Positions 51,952-64,000 of a stretch of 64,000 nucleotides of DNA are shown one piece after another; positions within the stretch are counted from its first letter, which is position 1, and each line of letters starts with the position of its first letter. Source of the DNA: Mycobacterium sherrisii (GTDB lineage Bacteria; Actinomycetota; Actinomycetes; Mycobacteriales; Mycobacteriaceae); assembly GCF_002102355.1 (NCBI RefSeq), contig NZ_LQPT01000076.1, positions 61,931 through 125,930 on the forward strand, given 5' to 3'. The translations under genes were made by a program, and so were the position numbers. The notes beneath the pieces are model-generated. The model worked only from the letters and a program-made list of their open reading frames with translations, searched no databases and was not told the origin of the DNA.

Positions 51952-53076
51952 TCAATTGATCGGCGCGTTGACCAGGCGTAGGTCGTCGACGACGCCGCGG
52001 GCGGCGATGACTCCCTCGCCGGTCTGCCATACCTCGTCGTTAACGATGTAAACCCGGTTGTCCCGGTTGGCGGAGAGTTTGCGCCACGGGGCACTGTCCA
52101 GCACCGTCGCGGCTCGGTCCGCGGCGGCCTTGGTGGTGCACGACAGGTAGATCACGTCGGCGTCGGCCGCCGAGAAGTCCGCGTTGGCCAGGTCGGCATC
52201 GGTGGCGCCGACCTCGATGTAGGGCTTGTCGGTGAAGCGCTGTGCCGCGGGCCGGTCCACGCCCACCGCGCCGAGCGCGCTGGCCGGAAAGTTGTTGGCG
52301 CCGTAGATGCGCAGGCTGTTGACCGTCAGCTGGACGATCGATGCCTGGAAATGCGCGGCGTCGTGGCGAGCGCCGATCTGTTCGGCGCGTTGCCGGAAGG
52401 CCTCGATCAACGCGTCGACGGCGCCGCTGCGGGCCGTCGCGGCCCCGACGACCCGCAGGTTGTCCTCCCAGCCGGCACCGGGTGCGGCCGTGAACACCGT
52501 GGGCGCGATCGCTGCCAGCTTCGGATACATGTGCGGTGTCAGCGCGACCGAGCCCAGGATCAGGTCGGGGTGGGCGGCCGCGATCCCGCGCAGGTCGGGG
52601 TTGTCGCGGTTGCCGACGCCGGGCAGTGCGTGCACCGCGTTGCCCAGATACGACGGCTGAGAGGACGAACCAATCGGCAGCGCCGCGGCGACGACCCGCG
52701 ATTGCAGACCCAGCGCGCACAGCGCGTCCAGCTGATCGCCGGAAAGCACCACGATCCGCTGGGCCTCGGCGGGCACCCGAACCGTGTCGGGTGTGACGCC
52801 CGCGGCGTTGTGCGCTTGTCGGGTCGCCGGACCGGCATCGGCCGGCGCCGGGTCGTGGGCGCACGACTCGTCGGGCTTGCGGTCATTGCCCAGCACCCCG
52901 GCACCCGCGATCTGCGTGGTGGGCGTGACCAACGAGGACGTGGAGCCGGACTGCTTGGACCCGCACGCACTGCACGCCAGCACCGCCACACCGGCGACGG
53001 CGACAAGGGCGATCGGTCGCCTTCTGATGAGTCCGGACCCGGGCCGCGAAGCGGGCTGCCGACGGACGAATAGCAC
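51952..53076 (-). CDS. fecB: Iron-siderophore binding lipoprotein FecB
   Basis: 374 residues. N-terminal signal [20 protein letters not shown] with lipobox, then a periplasmic-binding fold of the FecB/FepB type: [48 protein letters not shown], and [25 protein letters not shown] 53076 is preceded by a TAGCGT box 7 bases upstream (leaderless). M. tuberculosis FecB binds carboxymycobactin-type siderophores and heme. Divergent from ctaD. Confidence 0.93.
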   Translation of the reverse strand: MLFVRRQPASRPGSGLIRRRPIALVAVAGVAVLACSACGSKQSGSTSSLVTPTTQIAGAGVLGNDRKPDESCAHDPAPADAGPATRQAHNAAGVTPDTVRVPAEAQRIVVLSGDQLDALCALGLQSRVVAAALPIGSSSQPSYLGNAVHALPGVGNRDNPDLRGIAAAHPDLILGSVALTPHMYPKLAAIAPTVFTAAPGAGWEDNLRVVGAATARSGAVDALIEAFRQRAEQIGARHDAAHFQASIVQLTVNSLRIYGANNFPASALGAVGVDRPAAQRFTDKPYIEVGATDADLANADFSAADADVIYLSCTTKAAADRAATVLDSAPWRKLSANRDNRVYIVNDEVWQTGEGVIAARGVVDDLRLVNAPIN

Positions 53077-53105
53077 GCCGACGACGCTAACATCCGGGCA
53101 GCTGA

Positions 53106-56241
<3,136 letters not shown>

Positions 56242-56289
56242 GATTCCCCCCGATTGGGTCGCTCGCGCGGCATGCGGCACGATGGTCGG

Positions 56290-57147
56290 GTGCCCGAAAC
56301 CGGCCCCGAAACAGATGAGCCCGTGGCCGATCCCGATCTGCTGATCGACTTCCGAAACGTCTCGCTGCGTCGCGGCGGTAACGTCCTGGTCGGTCCGTTG
56401 AATTGGGCGGTTGAACTCGACGAGCGTTGGGTGATCCTCGGCCCCAACGGCGCGGGAAAGACCTCGCTGCTGCGGATCGCCGCGGCCGGCGAGCACCCGT
56501 CCAGCGGCGTCGCCTTCGTGCTCGCCGAGCGGCTGGGCCGGGTCGACGTCTCGGAGCTGCGGGCCCGAATCGGGCTCAGCTCCTCGTCGCTGGCGCAACG
56601 CATCCCCAGCGACGAGATCGTGCGCGACCTGGTGGTGTCCGCCGGCTATTCGGTGCTGGGCCGGTGGCGGGAGCGTTACGAGGACGTCGACTATCGACGC
56701 GCGCTCGACATGCTGGAGAGCCTGGGCGCCGAGCATCTGGCCGACCGCACCTACGGCACGCTGTCGGAGGGGGAGCGCAAACGGGTGCTGATCGCCCGGG
56801 CGCTGATGACCGACCCGGAACTTTTGCTGCTCGACGAACCCGCGGCGGGCCTGGATCTGGGCGGCCGCGAGGAGCTGGTCGCGCGGCTGGCCGACCTGGC
56901 CGCCGACCCCGACGCGCCGGCCCTGGTGCTGGTCACCCACCACGTCGAAGAGGTGCCGCCGGGGTTCAGCCACTGCATGCTGCTGTCGGAAGGCCAGGTG
57001 GTGGCGGCCGGACTGCTGTCCGACGTGCTGACCTCGGAGAATTTGTCGGCCGCGTTCGGGCAGCAGATCGCCCTCGAGGACATCGACGGCCGGTATTTCG
57101 CGCGGCGCGTCCGCCCCCGCGCGGCACACCGTAGGAGGGCGGAATGA
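56290..57147 (+). CDS. ABC transporter ATP-binding protein (Rv3041c-like)
   Basis: 285 residues from GTG 56290. Walker A GPNGAGKTS, signature LSEGERKRV (instead of LSGGQ), Walker B LLLLDEPAAGLD, H-loop VTHHVEEVPPG. This resembles YlmA/ModF-like stand-alone ATPases that often lack a cognate permease; none is present here. ATGA overlap with the NUDIX gene. Confidence 0.9.
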   Translation: MPETGPETDEPVADPDLLIDFRNVSLRRGGNVLVGPLNWAVELDERWVILGPNGAGKTSLLRIAAAGEHPSSGVAFVLAERLGRVDVSELRARIGLSSSSLAQRIPSDEIVRDLVVSAGYSVLGRWRERYEDVDYRRALDMLESLGAEHLADRTYGTLSEGERKRVLIARALMTDPELLLLDEPAAGLDLGGREELVARLADLAADPDAPALVLVTHHVEEVPPGFSHCMLLSEGQVVAAGLLSDVLTSENLSAAFGQQIALEDIDGRYFARRVRPRAAHRRRAE

Positions 57148-57971
57148 CCACCCCCGAACCCCTGCCCACCCGCCCGGCGGCCACCGTGATGCTGGTCCGG
57201 GACGCGCCGACCGGCTTGAACGTCTTCCTGATGCGGCGCCACTCGAAAATGGAGTTCGCCCCGGGAGTGATCGTGTTCCCCGGTGGGGGCGTCGACGACC
57301 GCGACCGCAACGCCGATATCGCGTGGGCCGGCCCGTCTCCGCACTGGTGGGCGCAGCGGTTCGGCGTCGACACCGAGCTGTCCGCGGCGCTGGTGTGCGC
57401 GGCGGCCCGGGAGACCTTCGAGGAATCCGGCGTGCTGTTCGCCGGGCCGGCCGGCCAGTCGCTGTCGGCGCCGGAGGGGATCGTCCGGGACGCCTCGGTC
57501 TACGCCGACGCCCGTCGCGCCCTGGATGACCGGACGCTGTCGTTCGCCGACTTCCTGCGGACCGAGAACCTGGTGCTGCGCTCCGACCTGCTGCGGCCCT
57601 GGGCCAATTGGGTCACCCCCGAGGCCGAGCGCACCCGCCGCTACGACACTTACTTCTTCGTGGCGGCGCTGCCCGAGGGGCAGCGCGCCGACGGACAGAA
57701 CACCGAATCCGATCGATCCGGCTGGGCGTCACCGCAGGACGCCATCGCCGACTTCGAGGCTGGCCGCAACATTCTGCTGCCGCCGACGTGGACGCAGCTG
57801 GACTCGTTGGCCGGTCGCAGCGTCGCCGATGTGCTGGCCGTCGAACGCCAGATCCGGCCCGTGCAGCCTCTCCTCGAAAAGCGGGGCGACAACTGGGTTT
57901 TCGAGTTTTTCGACTCCGACCGCTACCATCAGGCGCGCAAGGCGGGCGGATCGATGGAGTGGCCGCTTTGA
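57144..57971 (+). CDS. NUDIX hydrolase family protein (Rv3040c-like)
   Basis: 275 residues. [13 protein letters not shown]-like [13 protein letters not shown] and the helix part of the NUDIX box [15 protein letters not shown] (R-E-x2-E-E) are separated by a longer insert than in MutT, as in the human NUDT19-like CoA diphosphatases. Coupled to the ABC ATPase gene upstream (ATGA) and to echA17 downstream (TTGA). Confidence 0.9.
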   Translation: MTTPEPLPTRPAATVMLVRDAPTGLNVFLMRRHSKMEFAPGVIVFPGGGVDDRDRNADIAWAGPSPHWWAQRFGVDTELSAALVCAAARETFEESGVLFAGPAGQSLSAPEGIVRDASVYADARRALDDRTLSFADFLRTENLVLRSDLLRPWANWVTPEAERTRRYDTYFFVAALPEGQRADGQNTESDRSGWASPQDAIADFEAGRNILLPPTWTQLDSLAGRSVADVLAVERQIRPVQPLLEKRGDNWVFEFFDSDRYHQARKAGGSMEWPL

Positions 57972-58627
57972 GCGAGTACGTCCACGTCGTCGTCAGCGAC
58001 GGATCACAGGACCCTGGTTTGGCCGTCCTGCTGCTGTCGCGCCCACCCACCAACGCGCTGACCCGCCAGGCCTATCGGGAAATCGCGGCCGCGGCCGACG
58101 AGCTGGGCCGGCGTGACGACGTGGCCGCGGTGATCCTGTTCGGCGGGCACGAGATCTTTTCCGCCGGCGACGACATGCCCGAGCTGACGACGCTGACCGC
58201 CGCCGAAGCTGCCGTCGCGGAGCGGGTGCGCGCGCAGGCCGTCGAGGCCGTCGCAGCCATCCCGAAGCCCACCGTCGCCGCGGTCACCGGCTACGCCTTG
58301 GGCGCGGGCCTGACGCTGGCCTTGGCCGCCGACTGGCGGATCAGTGGCGACAACGTCAAGTTCGGGGCGACCGAGATCCTGTCCGACCGGGTGCCCGGTG
58401 ACATGGCGCGCCTGACCCGTGTGGCCGGGGAGAGCAAGGCCAAGGAGCTCGTGTTCAGCGGGCGCTTCGTCGACGCCGAGGAGGCCCTGCAGCTGGGCCT
58501 CATCGACGAGATGGTGGCCCCCGACGACGTGTACGACGCCGCCGCGGCCTGGGCGCGGCGCTTCCTAGACGGGCCGCGCGAAGCGCTGGCTGCCGCCAAG
58601 GCCGGCATCAACGCCGTTTTCGATTAG
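57968..58627 (+). CDS. echA17: Enoyl-CoA hydratase EchA17-like, shortened C-terminus
   Basis: 219 residues from TTG 57968. Crotonase fold with [14 protein letters not shown], the oxyanion stretch [15 protein letters not shown] and [20 protein letters not shown]. tuberculosis EchA17 is about 254 residues: here the protein stops at AGINAVFD, lacking roughly 35 C-terminal residues, and a few residues near [14 protein letters not shown] are missing as well. The stop coincides with the end of synteny. The missing helix helps oligomerisation in crotonases, so activity may be altered. Confidence 0.85.
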   Translation: MSEYVHVVVSDGSQDPGLAVLLLSRPPTNALTRQAYREIAAAADELGRRDDVAAVILFGGHEIFSAGDDMPELTTLTAAEAAVAERVRAQAVEAVAAIPKPTVAAVTGYALGAGLTLALAADWRISGDNVKFGATEILSDRVPGDMARLTRVAGESKAKELVFSGRFVDAEEALQLGLIDEMVAPDDVYDAAAAWARRFLDGPREALAAAKAGINAVFD

Positions 58628-58738
58628 CCGCCGCGCGACTCTGGCGACACGGCGAGCATCGTCAGCGCTCGGGCCCGATGCCATCATGGGCCCCATCGAC
58701 GGCCGAAACTTGTCGTACCCGGCTGCGATGATGGGGTT

Positions 58739-59983
58739 ATGTCTTCGACCGCACCGTCTCCCGTAACGGTGAACCCTGCCGACCGGCTGGAGGTGTTGTT
58801 CGAAGAGTTGGCGGAGTTGGCCGGTCAGCGAAATGCCATTGATGGGCGCATCGTGGAGATCGCTGCAGAGATCGATCGTGACCAGTTGTGCGGTGTGACG
58901 GGGGCGCGGTCGGTGGCGGCGTTGCTGGCCTGGAAGACCGGGGCATCCTCGGCCAATGCCCATACGATCGCCACAGTGGCGCGCCGGCTGACGGAATTTC
59001 CGCGCTGCGCGGCGGGCATGCGGGAGGGGTGGTTGTCGCTGGATCAGGTCGGGGTCATTGCCGCACGCGGCGGTGCGGGTTCAGATGAGCATTATGCGGC
59101 GTTGGCGTCGGTCGCCACGGTGAACCAGTTGCGTACCGCGGTCAAGCTGGAACCCCGACCCGACCCCGAACCGGCTCGGCCGCAACCGCGGGCCTCGATC
59201 ACCCAGACCTCCGACGAAGAGTTCAGCTGCTGGCGGATCAAACTTCCGCACCTGGACGCAGCGAAGTTCGACGCGGCACTGGCCTCGCATCGTGAGGCGC
59301 TGATCGCCGAGTGGAAGCGCGACCACGCGGATGACGCTGACGATGTCGCGCCACCGTGGCCGGGCACGGTCGAGGCGTTTATGCGCCTGGTCGAAGCCAG
59401 CTGGGACGCCGAGGCTGGGCGCCGCCCGCACGGGCAGCACACCACCGTGGTGGTGCACGTTGACGTGGAACGGCGGGCCGCGGCGCTGCATCTGGGTCCG
59501 CTGCTCACCGACGCCGAGCGCCAGTACCTGACTTGTGATGCCACCTGCGAAGTCTGGTTCGAACGCGCCGGCGAGGTGATTGGCGCTGGGCGAGCGACCC
59601 GTACCGTCAACCGGCGGCTGCGCCGCGCACTTGAGCACCGTGACCGCACGTGCGTAGTTCCCGGCTGTGGGGCCACCCGGGGTCTGCACGCCCACCACAT
59701 CCGCCACTGGCAAGACGGCGGCCCCACCGAGCTGGCCAACCTAGTACTTGTGTGCCCCTACCACCACCGGGCACACCATCGCGGCCTCATCACCATCACT
59801 GGAACCGCCGACCACCTCACTACCACCGACGAGGACGGCCGGTTGCTCAGTGCCGGATCACTAGCACGTCCACCAACTCAACCGCCGCCCGATGTCCCAG
59901 CGTGTCCCGGGCCCACCGGCGAACGCGCCCAATGGTGGTGGTACCAACCCTTTCAACCGCGGCCGTCTCCAACAACTAACTAG
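58739..59983 (+). CDS. 13E12-repeat family HNH endonuclease domain protein (DUF222)
   Basis: 414 residues. DUF222 region (~10-290) followed by an HNH domain: CVVPGCGATRGLHAHHIRHWQDGGPTELANLVLVCPYHHRAHH in two blocks, with the Cys-x4-Cys zinc site and catalytic histidines. This is the REP13E12-type family that is multi-copy in mycobacteria and behaves like a mobile or phage-attachment-associated element. The upstream 58628-58738 has no other gene. No flanking repeats were found. Confidence 0.9.
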   Translation: MSSTAPSPVTVNPADRLEVLFEELAELAGQRNAIDGRIVEIAAEIDRDQLCGVTGARSVAALLAWKTGASSANAHTIATVARRLTEFPRCAAGMREGWLSLDQVGVIAARGGAGSDEHYAALASVATVNQLRTAVKLEPRPDPEPARPQPRASITQTSDEEFSCWRIKLPHLDAAKFDAALASHREALIAEWKRDHADDADDVAPPWPGTVEAFMRLVEASWDAEAGRRPHGQHTTVVVHVDVERRAAALHLGPLLTDAERQYLTCDATCEVWFERAGEVIGAGRATRTVNRRLRRALEHRDRTCVVPGCGATRGLHAHHIRHWQDGGPTELANLVLVCPYHHRAHHRGLITITGTADHLTTTDEDGRLLSAGSLARPPTQPPPDVPACPGPTGERAQWWWYQPFQPRPSPTTN

Positions 59984-60287
59984 ATTGGATGGTCGAACCG
60001 GTTGCGGCATAACGGAGTTCGTTCGCGATGCCGGCTGCGAAATGATCTCGGCCGACCCCATCGTCGAGCAGTGATGGTTCTTCCGGGTCGTTGCAAGCTC
60101 GGATTATGGGGTCTTCGTTCGCGGCGGGTATCAAAATGCTCGTACGTCCACCTTTGCGACTTGAACGCCGACGGATGTCCAGCGTTCCCGGACTCCTCGA
60201 AGTTGATCTGTTGGTGCGGAGGGCAATAAGCCGAAGGCCGCCGGCGGATTGAGTTCGTCACGGTAGTAATTGCGGTAAAACGCCATT
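59984..60287. other. Gap with no supported gene; traces of a short minus-strand frame
   Basis: About 300 bases between the 13E12 gene and the EccA fragment. The only protein-like text is a minus-strand segment (60131-60290) reading NKMAFYRNYYRDELNPPAAF, with no ribosome site and no family I can name; it may be another gene fragment. Confidence 0.3.
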
Positions 60288-61100
60288 TTGTTGGCGAACG
60301 CCGCAGCGCTGCCGACTGATCCCTTCGACGCCGACATGCACACCTACGGCTACGGGCTGCTGCATTTCCGCACGCAGCGCTGGACCGATGTGCTGCGCGT
60401 GTTCCCGGTCGAAAAGCGTTGGTATAGGCCGGAGTACGAGTTCGCCGCGACCGCGACGGCCAGCACGGCGTTGGCGTCGCTGGGGGTGTTCGAGGATGCG
60501 TTTCGGCGCGGGGAGAGGGTCGTCGGCGATGACCGGGTGCCCCAGGCCGCGACCGTGACGCTCTACACCCAAGCAATGTGCCTTCGGCATCTGGGCCGCG
60601 AGGATGAGGCCGCCCAGCTGTTTCGCCGGGTGCATTCGCGCGGCCCCAAATTCAGTCCGGCCCGCGAAGCGATGGATGACCCGACTCGGCGCCTGGTGCT
60701 TACCGACCCTGAAACGATCGAGGCGCGCACCGACCCGTGGGACCCGGCTAGCGCCCCGAGCCGACTGGAAAAGCAGACGGCTCGTGACGCCGAGAAGGCC
60801 TCGGAAGATTTGGCCGAGGGGCAAGCCGAGCTGGACGTGATGCTGGGCATGCAGACCGCCAAAAGCGAAATCAAACGCAACCGCTTCACCACCGAGGTCA
60901 ACCTGGCCCGCACCAAAGTAGGGCTGCGGGTACCGGTCACGTCGCGCCACACCCTGCTGTTGGGGCCGCCGGGGACCGGAAAGACTTCTGTGGCAAGGGC
61001 TTTCACCAAGCAGTTGTGTGGTCTGAAGGTGCTGCGCAAACCGCTGGTGGTGGAGACCAGCCGCGCCAAGCTGTTGGGTCGCTACATGGCTGATGCGGGT
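60288..61100 (+). pseudogene. EccA (type VII secretion AAA+ ATPase) fragment
   Basis: About 270 residues covering the TPR-like second half of the EccA N-domain (HFRTQRWTDVLRVFPVEKRW..., DPWDPAS) and the first part of the AAA domain (Walker A LGPPGTGKTSVARAF, then VETSRAKLLGRYM). The first ~100 residues and everything after the Walker A region, including Walker B and arginine finger, are absent. At about 61095 the sequence runs into the reverse strand of another truncated gene. Plasmid-borne ESX-P systems carry such an EccA. Confidence 0.75.
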
Positions 61101-61647
61101 GCGCCGGTTGGGGTAGGGCCGTGGGCACGCCGATGGCGACGGCTGAAACGATGGCGATCATGAACAGCCAGGCCAGCGGGTGGCTCATGCCCACCTGGTC
61201 GGCGTAGCCGCCGCGGGTGCCCATTTTGAGCACGATCATGGCGGCCATCGAGATGTAGGTGGTGTAGGCGAATACCAGGGCGGCGTGTTTGAAGAACATT
61301 TTGATGCGCCGCTCGGCGCGCCGGCGCGGCTGGCCGTGGATCATGGCCGGTGCGGCGACCACGATCGACAGCAGGGCGTTGGCGAAGGCCGCGCAGCACA
61401 CCATGACGTAGCTATAGGTGACGTAGCAGACGAAGAAGGCGAAAACTGCGCCGAGCAGGCCGTAGCAGGTGCCCTGGGCGAGGTGGGCGCCGCTGAGGTG
61501 TTGGGCGAACGACAGTGCTTGCGGCGCACCGCAGGAGGCCATGGCGTGCGCGGGCCCGGCAAGGTCGCTGCCGTCATGGGGGGTGAGCGCGCCTCGGTTG
61601 GGTCCGGCCGTCGTGTGGAGGTCGTCGAAGGCGGTGGGGTCGCGCAT
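61003..61647 (-). pseudogene. Truncated polytopic membrane protein
   Basis: Begins MRDPTAFDDLHTTAGPN and has three clear hydrophobic helices (GAVFAFFVCYVTYSYVMV, ALVFAYTTYISMAAMIVLK, AWLFMIAIVSAVAIGV) plus one weaker. Native-looking sequence stops near 61100; the last ~35 codons are antisense to the EccA fragment. Upstream codons in another frame (61651-61751, ending MDEVNGNPARK) look continuous with it, pointing to a frameshift. Family not identified; a conjugation-system membrane protein is likely from the neighbours. Confidence 0.55.
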
Positions 61648-62186
61648 TTCTTCCGGGCTGGGTTGCCGTTCACCTCATCCATGGTCGGCAACAGCACCGG
61701 AATTCTGTTGGGATTCAATAGAAACAACGCCCTCAACAGCGCAGTACTCACGAACCGTGATCATTTTTTGGTGGTGGTGGGCTCGGTGAACTGGTCCACG
61801 GTGGTCTTATGGGTGGGCGCAGCGGGGTTGAAGGCCGCCCACAGCTTGGTTTGGGCACCGCGATAGTGGCGGATGGCGATTTGGCCGGAGGCGGTGAGTT
61901 CTTCGCGTAGGCGTTTGACGCTGTAGTCCAGTGTCTTTGGTCGGACGCGTCGACAGCGATGATGAACGCGGCGTGCAGGGGCCGTTCGTCGATGTTGGCT
62001 TCAAGCTGGCGGTTGTATTCGGCGAGTTGGCGCCAGGTGGCGATGAGTTCAGCGTCGCCGTTGCGCACGTCGCGGCCTTGGGTGAATTGGTCGTCGATGT
62101 TGCCTCTGGCGCGGTCGTTGCGCACGAATTCCATTTCGCGGCTTAATGTGACGAGTGAATCGCCCTGGTTCTCGCGGAGACTCGAG

Positions 62187-63107
62187 CTATTGGATTGCGA
62201 CCAGGGGTTGGTCGGTCCGTTGGGCATCGTAGAACGCGGCTTCGAACTCGGTGGGTGGAACGTCGTTGAGGTAGCTGTGAAGGCGACTGGTGTTGTGCCA
62301 GTAGACCCAGCCCAGGGTGGCCAGTTCGACGTCCTCGACGGTCTTCCATGGGCCGTTGCGGGCGGGGCCGTAGATCAGCTCGGCTTTGTAGTAGCCGTTC
62401 ACGGTTTCGGCGAGGGCGTTATCAAAGCTGTCTCCGATCGAGCCGATCGAGGGCACCGCGCCGATTTCGGCGAGCCGTTCGCCGTAGCGAATGGACGTGA
62501 ACTGCGATCCGGCGTCGGAGTGACATGTCAAGCCTTCCAACAGGCTTCCGCGTGACCATCGGGCCATCTCCAACGCGTCGAGCACCATGGTGGTGCGCAT
62601 ATGAGACGCCACTCGCCAGCCCACGATCATCCGGGAGTAGGCGTCGACGATGAAGCAGACATAGGCCACCCCCGACCAGGTCGGTACGAACGTCAGATCG
62701 GTGACCCACAATTGGTTGGGCGCGCTCGCGCTGAACTTCCGGTTGACCAGATCCGGGTGGCGCGCCGCGGCCGGGTCCGGTGTGGTGGTGGGCACCCGTT
62801 TACCGCGGCGCACTCCGTGGATGCCGGCCGCGCGCATCAGCCGCGCGACCTGGTCGCGGCCGACGTCGTGGCCAGCCCGACGTGCCGTTTTCCACAGCTT
62901 GCGGGCCCCGTAGACGCGGTAGTTGTCCTGCCACAGTGCTACCAGGGCCGGGCCCAGGACCGCGTCGCGTCGGGCCCGTGCTGACGGGGCACGGGTCTTG
63001 GTGTCGTAGTAGGTGCTCGGGGCCATCGACACCCCTGCGCTGCGCAGGACGGTGCAGATGGGCTCGACCCCGAACTCGGCGCGCTGGGCGTCGATGAAGT
63101 CGACTAT
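62187..63107 (-). CDS. IS3-family transposase OrfB (DDE integrase)
   Basis: Frame open from 63107 (IVDFIDAQRAEFGVEP...), reached from orfA by -1 frameshift; an internal GTG at 63032 could also start it. HTH_21 region (YRVYGARKLWKTARRAG), then the catalytic triad: D in WVTDLTF, D in CHSDAGSQF, E in NALAETVNGYYKAEL. The C-terminal LHSYLNDVPPTEFEAAFY is standard for IS3. Confidence 0.94.
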   Translation of the reverse strand: MVDFIDAQRAEFGVEPICTVLRSAGVSMAPSTYYDTKTRAPSARARRDAVLGPALVALWQDNYRVYGARKLWKTARRAGHDVGRDQVARLMRAAGIHGVRRGKRVPTTTPDPAAARHPDLVNRKFSASAPNQLWVTDLTFVPTWSGVAYVCFIVDAYSRMIVGWRVASHMRTTMVLDALEMARWSRGSLLEGLTCHSDAGSQFTSIRYGERLAEIGAVPSIGSIGDSFDNALAETVNGYYKAELIYGPARNGPWKTVEDVELATLGWVYWHNTSRLHSYLNDVPPTEFEAAFYDAQRTDQPLVAIQ

Positions 63108-63451
63108 TTCTTGTGTTGGCGGTCGAGCTCCGCCCCGAAGAAACTGGCCGCTCGCTTCAGTATTTCGTTGGCACGCTTGAGTTCTCGGTTCTCCTGTTCA
63201 AGCGCTTTGATCCGCGCTGACTCCGCAGTGGACACTCGAGGTGCGTACCCGTCGTCGATGTCAGCCTGGCGCACCCACGAACGCACCGACTCCACCCCGT
63301 ACCCGAGCTGGCGGGCCACCCGCGAGACCGTGCCCTGCTCGGTGCCCAACTCGGCACGCAGAGCGCGGACCATCCGCACCGCGGCGGCCTTCTCATCCGG
63401 GCTATGCCTGCGACTGGTCGGCTTCTTCCCTGACGACGATTCCGTGGACAT
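63104..63451 (-). CDS. IS3-family transposase OrfA
   Basis: 115 residues: HTH part RRHSPDEKAAAVRMVRAL...VSRVARQLGYGVESVRSWVRQ, then a leucine-zipper helix RIKALEQENRELKRANEILKRAASFF used for oligomerisation. The A-rich CAAGAAATAG at its 3' end is the expected slip site to join OrfB in the -1 frame. Confidence 0.93.
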   Translation of the reverse strand: MSTESSSGKKPTSRRHSPDEKAAAVRMVRALRAELGTEQGTVSRVARQLGYGVESVRSWVRQADIDDGYAPRVSTAESARIKALEQENRELKRANEILKRAASFFGAELDRQHKK

Positions 63452-63680
63452 ACCTGCATCCTCGTTTCCAAGGTCAGGAGCCTCCGGGATTTCCAGGGCG
63501 ATTCAGAGGTTGACGGCGAAGTCGAAAGTGGCGCCGGTGTCGAGGTCGTCGAGGGCTTGCAGGAATTCTGCGCCGGGAAACACGATGCCGGCCTTGGGCA
63601 TATCGACCACGGGCAGGATGGTCTGGTAGCTGTCGGGGTAGGCGCCTTTGGGGCTGGATATGCGCAAGGTTTACTCCACG

Positions 63681-63950
63681 ATAGGACCGGCCGGTATCGG
63701 AAAAACAAGACTCTCTCGACGAAGCGCGAGTGATGGCGAGGGCGCTCGGTTCGCAGGTACTTGCAACGATGGGCGTCGAGTTTGAGGCAACGCTTCGGTA
63801 CGCCGGTCTTAACCGTCTCCTAGCACCACTGCGCGATCAGTTCCAGCTGCCAACCGCACAACCGCGAGGCCCTCGAGGTTGCATTGGGCTATTGTCTGGG
63901 GCCCTCGTCTACTCCACTCCCGATGACCGGACCCTGTGAACTGGTCCACG
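63681..63950 (+). pseudogene. Fragment of a LuxR-type AAA/STAND regulator with two frameshifts
   Basis: Starts in mid-gene with a P-loop (GPAGIGKTRL); a one-base shift near 63716 leads into SDEARVMARALGSQ...LRYAGLNRLLAPLRDQF, the typical region after the P-loop in large LuxR/MalT-like regulators; a second shift near 63862 restores an EALEVALG-like frame. Neither end is present in the 270 bases. A non-functional remnant. Confidence 0.5.
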
Positions 63951-64000
63951 GCGAACGAGAGTCGTTCATTGGTGGGTACAGGTGGCGGCGTAGCGGGCTG

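Larger units (their letters stand above)
62156..63505 (-). mobile_element. IS3-family insertion sequence, 1350 bp, complete with inverted repeats and 3-bp target duplication
   Basis: Ends TGAATCGCCCTGG (62156-62168) and CCAGGGCGATTCA (63493-63505) are perfect 13-bp inverted repeats, with weaker match for ~15 further bases. GAG is duplicated directly outside both ends (62153-62155 and 63506-63508). It contains orfA and orfB with a -1 frameshift arrangement. Both frames are intact, so the element may be active. Confidence 0.92.
61761..63670 (-). pseudogene. VirB4-like conjugation ATPase N-terminal fragment, split by IS3 and frameshifted
   Basis: If the IS element (62156-63505) and one GAG are removed, a continuous protein appears: PGAEFLQALDDLDTGATFDFAVNL on the right side joins VTLSREMEFVRNDRARGNID on the left. 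A one-base frameshift near 61938 interrupts it, after which the frame KTLDYSVKRLREELTASGQ continues to a stop at 61761. The order of motifs is that of the N-terminal domain of VirB4/TraC-like ATPases; the NTPase part is absent. The right end is cut off at about 63670. Confidence 0.6.

Noticed and set aside
61786-63952. A 16-base direct repeat (GTGAACTGGTCCACGG) near 61786 and 63937
   Set aside because: One copy lies inside the VirB4-like frame and the other in the decayed regulator; without more matching sequence it may be chance or a minor rearrangement trace.

Overview
The window is chromosomal DNA of a nontuberculous, probably slow-growing Mycobacterium. It is GC-rich, and its backbone genes match, in inverted orientation, the M. 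tuberculosis order I remember from Rv3061c (fadE22) down to Rv3039c (echA17): fadE22, a double GntR regulator, cyp136, TetR, SDR, DNA polymerase IV, TetR, FMN reductase, nrdH-nrdI-nrdE, TetR, a flavin monooxygenase, nrdF2, Rv3047c/Rv3046c-like genes, adhC, fecB, ctaD, serB2, an ABC ATPase, a NUDIX protein and echA17. These assignments come from reading the proteins; no database search was run.

Region by region. 1-6.9 kb: end of fadE22, a divergent DUF35/thiolase pair, a two-copy GntR regulator, a MEDS-HATPase sensor, two tiny lipoproteins, and a stand-alone LeuA regulatory domain behind a leaderless leader peptide. 6.9-12.4 kb: cyp136 and neighbours with several divergent TetR operators. 12.4-18.5 kb: nrdHIE behind a NrdR-type site, with nrdI carrying an in-frame 57-bp palindromic repeat in two copies, then TetR and monooxygenase. 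18.6-48.3 kb: an accessory block between the monooxygenase and nrdF2. Its first part (USP, SDR/TetR, SRPBCC/TetR, two DUF202 proteins) is generic. From 22.5 kb it looks like an organosulfonate catabolic island. 48.4-58.6 kb: backbone again, ending in an echA17 with a shortened 3' end. 58.6-64 kb: a 13E12 HNH gene and decayed fragments (EccA, a membrane protein, a VirB4-like gene, a LuxR/AAA regulator), with the VirB4-like fragment interrupted by an intact-looking IS3 element.

How the island could work (inference from families). Sulfoacetate, possibly imported by one of two MFS carriers, is activated by a SucCD-like ADP-forming CoA ligase and reduced to sulfoacetaldehyde by an acylating aldehyde dehydrogenase. 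Isethionate could enter at the same aldehyde through an iron-dependent alcohol dehydrogenase of the hydroxyacid-oxoacid transhydrogenase type. Sulfoacetaldehyde acetyltransferase (Xsc) then makes acetyl phosphate and sulfite, and Pta makes acetyl-CoA. Sulfite could be oxidised by a cytoplasmic molybdoenzyme whose Fe-S and NrfD-type membrane subunits are fused in one polypeptide (SoeABC-like), and sulfate or sulfite exported by a YeiH-family protein divergent from a LysR regulator. Three IclR and two LysR regulators lie inside the island. Its least expected members are a CobS/CobT-like AAA-VWA pair and a phosphonatase-like HAD enzyme, translationally coupled to the IclR gene next to xsc; their role is open and is the best candidate here for undescribed biology.
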